Source of the DNA: Lachnospiraceae bacterium
GTDB taxonomy: Bacteria > Bacillota > Clostridia > Lachnospirales > Lachnospiraceae
Direction of reading: 5' to 3'
NCBI GenBank assembly: GCA_022796795.1
Contig: JAAWJI010000037.1
Coordinates: forward strand, 1-39,605
Length of the DNA stretch: 39,605 nt
How positions within the stretch are numbered: position 1 is the stretch's first letter; every line of letters starts with the position of its first letter. The notes beneath the pieces are model-generated. The model searched no databases and had not been told where the DNA came from. It was given only the letters and a program-made list of their open reading frames with translations. Shown here piece by piece: positions 36,176-39,605 of the stretch. The position numbers and the translations under genes were made by a program.

Positions 36176-36564
36176 GAATTGCCAGCGGCAATGTTCCTCT
36201 AAAAAATTCCAAGGGGCCGGAAATCAGCCGCAGCATTTTCCTCAATAAATATTGATCTGGAAAATTTGGTGAGAAATCACCGGAACTTCATAATGAAAAT
36301 AAACGTGAAGCCTTTATCATTTATATGATACACAAAGCGTGCGAAAATTGCAAGCACAAATAAAAAAAGTTTCCAGAATCCTTCCAGAAAACTTTTCCAG
36401 TATATTTTTTCAAAAAAATAAAAAAAATTGAAAAAACCTGAGCCATTTCCATTTTTCGAGACCTCTTTTATTATGTAACCGAAAAATTCTACAGGTTTGA
36501 CGGGCTAAAAACAGGAGCAACAGAGGATCTGTAGATAATATAAGAGGAGGAAAAGGGGAAAGTC
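36176..36564. other. AT-rich intergenic region with small palindromes, no gene
   Basis: I see no coding sequence in these 389 bases. There is a TATCAT-TTAT-ATGATA palindrome at 36316-36331 and an AT-rich hairpin (AAAAGTTT/AAACTTTT) at 36365-36396. A 7-base pair TCTACAG/CTGTAGA spans 36488-36535. AGGAGG lies before the surface-protein start. No consensus promoter for the surface gene was found, so it may use an alternative or regulated promoter. Confidence 0.4.
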
Positions 36565-39500
36565 ATGAAAAAAGAGATGAAACGATGGCTTGCACTTCTT
36601 CTGGCAGTTGTGATCGTAACGACCACCTGCGTATTTTCGTCCGAGAATTCTCTGTTTGCCTTTGAGGAAGGCGAGACGGAGGAAGCTATGGAAGTAGCAG
36701 AAGAGCCTGTGGATGAGCCAGAAGTAATCGTAGTGCCCTCGGGGGAGGTAAACCAGGAATCGGATGAACCTGCGGCGGCGGAAGAGCCGACACAGGATAA
36801 TTCTGTTCAGCCGGAAGAAAGTACGCCGGCGCCGGAAGAGCCTGCACAACCGGAAGAGTCTGCACAACCGGAAGCAAGCGCGCCCGAGAAGGAGCAGGTA
36901 CAGCCGGAAGCAAATGCGCCGGTAGAAAAGCCAGTACAGCCGGAAACTAAACAGCCGGCGGATACGACGGTACCAGAAGAAACTGCGCCCGAGAAGGAGC
37001 AGGACGTTGAGGCGGAAGAGACCGAGGAACAGCCGGAAGAGGAGGATGTTCCGGAGGAGGAAACTTCCCTTGACGAAAAGTCTAAATCTAATATTCATTA
37101 TGAAATCCACTATTATTATGATGGAACAGAGGATGAGAACAGCAGAACCGTAGGAGAAGACGGTGTGCTGGGCGAGAAGATCCCGGGTTCCGACAATTTT
37201 GCGCAGGAGGTAACCTTCGGCGAGAAAAATTATGTCCTGGATCACGTTGAGAATGAGGCCGGTCAGGTAACGGAAAAGGCTGAGAGCAATGTGGTGAAGG
37301 TTTATTATGCTCTTTTGGAAGAGGAAGAGCAGGAAGTGAAGAAGCCGGCACAGACCCTGACTGCTGTGGCAGAAGACGGGGCAAAGGTTACTGTGGTGGC
37401 TCCTGAAGGTGCGCTTCCGGAGGGATCTAAGGTAACAATTAAGGAACTTAGCGCCAGCTCTTATAAGTCTGCAGTTGAGGCAGCCGTAAAAGAGGAAGGA
37501 AAACAGCTGACAGACCTGAAGGTGTATGATATCACCATTCTGGATGCAGATGGAAATGAGATTCAGCCTGACAATACGGTAAAGGTGACAATTACAGGGG
37601 CTGATGTAAAAGGTACGGAATCTTCTGTCTACCATATGGAAGACAATGGTCCTACAAAGGTAGCGGATGAGGGAAATGCTCAGTTTGTGGCTGAGCATTT
37701 CAGCCCGTATGTGGTTACGGGGGAAGAGCCGCTGGCGGATGATATGCCATTGGCAAATGAGGAAATTAATATTAAGAACACTTATGAAAAAAATGTTGGT
37801 GATAAAGATTTTACCTTAGACTATACGAAGGATGGATATAATCATAGTTTTAGGGTGTATTCACAAACTCTAAATAAAAATGTTGTAACTGTAAATGGAA
37901 CGGGTTATGTGCAAGTAAATGAAGCCGGAGAGGCAATAATTGAGCATACATGGACTTCTTATTGGCTTGGCAGTAGTAATAAGGAGTACTTTAAAATTAC
38001 GGTGGCAAAGGTATCTGCCACAGTCACCTTTGATCTTAATGGTGGTATTGGAACGACTCCTGGAGCCATTTCAGGAGAGAGTGGAGATTTAATTATTCTT
38101 CCAGATGGTACTGGAATCAGTCGCAATGGATATGATTTGCTTGGTTGGTCTTCCTCAAAGGATGCTAGTACTGTTTCTGGGGGAATCGCGGCTGCAATCT
38201 ATAGTCTGGGCGGAGAGTTTGAAATTAAATCCAACCAAACGTTATATGCCATTTGGGCACAGAATACCGGAGATGTACAAGGACAAATTGTAATCGCAGT
38301 CCGAGACGATGGAAGTATTCCAGATGAGCCGAGTATTCAACCTGATAGCGTGAAATACACGTATTTTCCAGAATTAAATAATGTGAATGTCTTGGAGTAT
38401 TTCAATCCTGCCCATACCATTAGTGGAAAAGATAGGGTTGCCGCAGCATTAACTGATAAATTCCGTGCACACATTGACAGCAATATAGGAACTATTTTTA
38501 ATCCGGAAACACAATACATTGAATGGTATGTAATTAAGCATCAGTTGAATGATGGAAAGTGGCATGTTGATGGTGTTGTTCGGGAAAAGTCCCTGGTAAA
38601 CCTTGACTATGACAGAAATGGAGCTACTTCAGGTTTGGCTCCTGATGGTAGTCAGTATCCGGTTGACAGTGATGCTAAGGTAGCCGGTAATCCGAATAAC
38701 CTGAGCAAAATGGGTTATGAGTTCGGCGGCTGGAATACAGCGGCTGATGGAACGGGAACAACCTACCAGGAAGGCGATACAATTACCATGCGTGAAAGCA
38801 TTACATTGTACGCTAAATGGATTCCTAAAAACAATACGACATATGTAGTAGAACATTATAAAGAGACAATAGATGGAACATATGAAAAAGCTGATACAGA
38901 TGAGTTGACTGGAAGAACTAATGCAACTGTTTCAGCTACACCGAAGAACTATCCTGGATATAAGCATGTTGTTATTGATGAGTCTGTGGAATCCGGAATC
39001 ATTAAGGATGACGGAAGCCTTATTCTGAAGGTGTATTATGCAAGAGATTCTTTCACTGTAACATATAACCTGGATGGCGGAACAAGCACGACAGAGAAGC
39101 TTGTATACGAAAATCTGAAATATGGGGTTAATACACCGAAGATTGCTGAACCTACAAGGATGGGCTATATGTTCGGTGGCTGGGATAGTGAAATTGCTGA
39201 TACTGTAACAGCTGATGTGACATATACAGCCACATGGTTGCCCGTAACAATTACAGCAGTTGGATATACAAAAGAATATGATGGAGAATGGCATGGCCCG
39301 GAATCCGTTACAGCTTCTGTTACGTCTGCTGAGATTGAATATGAGGTAGACGGAAAATGGGTAGTTACAGCACCTACAATTCGTAATGTAGGAGAACAAA
39401 CCTATAATGTTCATGCAAAAGTTAATGGTGTTGTTGTTGCGGAGACAAAAGTTACTTTGAAGGTTACACCAAAAGAAGTAACCGTAACAGCAGAAGCAGC

Positions 39501-39605
39501 AGAGAAACTGTTTGGAAGAGATGATCCGGAATTTATTGCAAAGGCAGAGGGAACGTTTGGGAACGACACGGTAACTTATACGGTAAGCCGTCCTGGAGCA
39601 GGGAC
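36565..39605 (+). CDS. Large secreted repeat protein with List-Bact and MBG-like domains (partial, 3' end beyond window)
   Basis: The window holds 1013 codons with no stop. A signal peptide (residues 1-32, hydrophobic 8-24, likely cleavage after LFA) is followed by a Glu/Pro/Gln-rich stretch (about 33-172) of QPEES- and APEKEQ-like units. Then come a MucBP-like module (175-250, IHYYYDGT...VKVYYA) and a beta module (about 260-400). Listeria-Bacteroides InlB-B-type repeats (about 483-566, 678-752 and 830-891) carry FDLNGG, YDRNGA and YNLDGG starts and end in YAIWA, YAKWI or YTATWL. A second MucBP-like module lies between (757-828), and two MBG-like domains (about 893-968 and 969 on) follow. These are features of wall- or surface-bound adhesins; an anchor would be off the window. 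AGGAGG precedes the ATG. Confidence 0.85.
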   Translation, partial: MKKEMKRWLALLLAVVIVTTTCVFSSENSLFAFEEGETEEAMEVAEEPVDEPEVIVVPSGEVNQESDEPAAAEEPTQDNSVQPEESTPAPEEPAQPEESAQPEASAPEKEQVQPEANAPVEKPVQPETKQPADTTVPEETAPEKEQDVEAEETEEQPEEEDVPEEETSLDEKSKSNIHYEIHYYYDGTEDENSRTVGEDGVLGEKIPGSDNFAQEVTFGEKNYVLDHVENEAGQVTEKAESNVVKVYYALLEEEEQEVKKPAQTLTAVAEDGAKVTVVAPEGALPEGSKVTIKELSASSYKSAVEAAVKEEGKQLTDLKVYDITILDADGNEIQPDNTVKVTITGADVKGTESSVYHMEDNGPTKVADEGNAQFVAEHFSPYVVTGEEPLADDMPLANEEINIKNTYEKNVGDKDFTLDYTKDGYNHSFRVYSQTLNKNVVTVNGTGYVQVNEAGEAIIEHTWTSYWLGSSNKEYFKITVAKVSATVTFDLNGGIGTTPGAISGESGDLIILPDGTGISRNGYDLLGWSSSKDASTVSGGIAAAIYSLGGEFEIKSNQTLYAIWAQNTGDVQGQIVIAVRDDGSIPDEPSIQPDSVKYTYFPELNNVNVLEYFNPAHTISGKDRVAAALTDKFRAHIDSNIGTIFNPETQYIEWYVIKHQLNDGKWHVDGVVREKSLVNLDYDRNGATSGLAPDGSQYPVDSDAKVAGNPNNLSKMGYEFGGWNTAADGTGTTYQEGDTITMRESITLYAKWIPKNNTTYVVEHYKETIDGTYEKADTDELTGRTNATVSATPKNYPGYKHVVIDESVESGIIKDDGSLILKVYYARDSFTVTYNLDGGTSTTEKLVYENLKYGVNTPKIAEPTRMGYMFGGWDSEIADTVTADVTYTATWLPVTITAVGYTKEYDGEWHGPESVTASVTSAEIEYEVDGKWVVTAPTIRNVGEQTYNVHAKVNGVVVAETKVTLKVTPKEVTVTAEAAEKLFGRDDPEFIAKAEGTFGNDTVTYTVSRPGAG

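Noticed and set aside
36481..36564. A possible riboswitch upstream of the surface-protein gene
   Set aside because: I looked for c-di-GMP-like core motifs and found none. Only a weak 7-bp pairing over a long loop is present.
36505..37698. A 397-codon minus-strand ORF
   Set aside because: It is antisense to the plus-strand surface-protein gene, which has a signal peptide, ribosome site and recognisable domains. Its Arg/Leu-rich sequence is the mirror of the Glu/Pro-rich stretch.

Overview
The window is the replication-origin region of a Clostridia chromosome, most likely a member of the Lachnospiraceae. The indications are Firmicutes-type gene content around dnaA, consensus Spo0J parS sites (TGTTTCACGTGAAACA), strong Shine-Dalgarno sequences, and proteins resembling families typical of Lachnospiraceae (DUF3881-, DUF4446- and DUF4860-like). 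No insertion sequence, prophage or CRISPR array was seen.

Layout. (1) Positions 1-600, minus strand: the 5' end of an rRNA operon whose 16S gene lies off the left edge, with a leader and two tandem consensus promoters, preceded by a tRNA-Ser(GCU) with its own promoter and terminator. (2) 646-3323, minus: a cell-envelope operon of a flippase-like membrane protein, a papain-fold (YycO/YiiX-like) protein and a family-2 glycosyltransferase. (3) 3480-14694, minus: dnaA, dnaN, the S4-domain gene yaaA, recF, gyrB, gyrA, then a GT-C-like membrane protein and a PlsC acyltransferase joined by 4-base overlaps, and an unannotated 51-residue Cys-rich membrane protein whose stop codon lies in the operon terminator. 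The dnaA-dnaN gap carries a DnaA-box cluster (probable oriC). (4) 14867-24657, plus: the divergent set rpmH-rnpA-yidD-yidC-jag-mnmE-mnmG-rsmG, two parS sites, parA-parB and a DUF4446 gene. (5) 24666-27535, plus: serS with its own promoter, a DUF3881 gene and signal peptidase I, closed by a bidirectional terminator. (6) 27769-34961, minus: a probable regulated surface system. A GGDEF-like membrane protein, an ECF-type sigma factor and its overlapping probable anti-sigma partner precede a transglutaminase-like lipoprotein and a compact type IV pilus-like set (PilC, four small single-pass proteins, PilT). A short independent transcription unit lies between pilT and the terminator. (7) 35165-36124, minus: an Rpn-family nuclease with its own promoter. 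(8) 36565-39605, plus: the first 1013 codons of a very large secreted repeat protein that runs off the right edge.

How it works together. Regions 3 and 4 supply initiation (DnaA, DnaN), repair and topology (RecF, gyrase), origin segregation (ParA, ParB, parS), membrane insertion (YidC, YidD), RNase P protein and tRNA wobble modification (MnmE/MnmG). Region 6 is the best candidate for something poorly described: a type IV pilus-like machine with a PilT-type ATPase as its only local motor, no local prepilin peptidase and no canonical pilin, apparently co-transcribed with a sigma/anti-sigma pair and an extracellular transglutaminase-like protein. All assignments come from reading the sequence and recalling family motifs; no database search was run.
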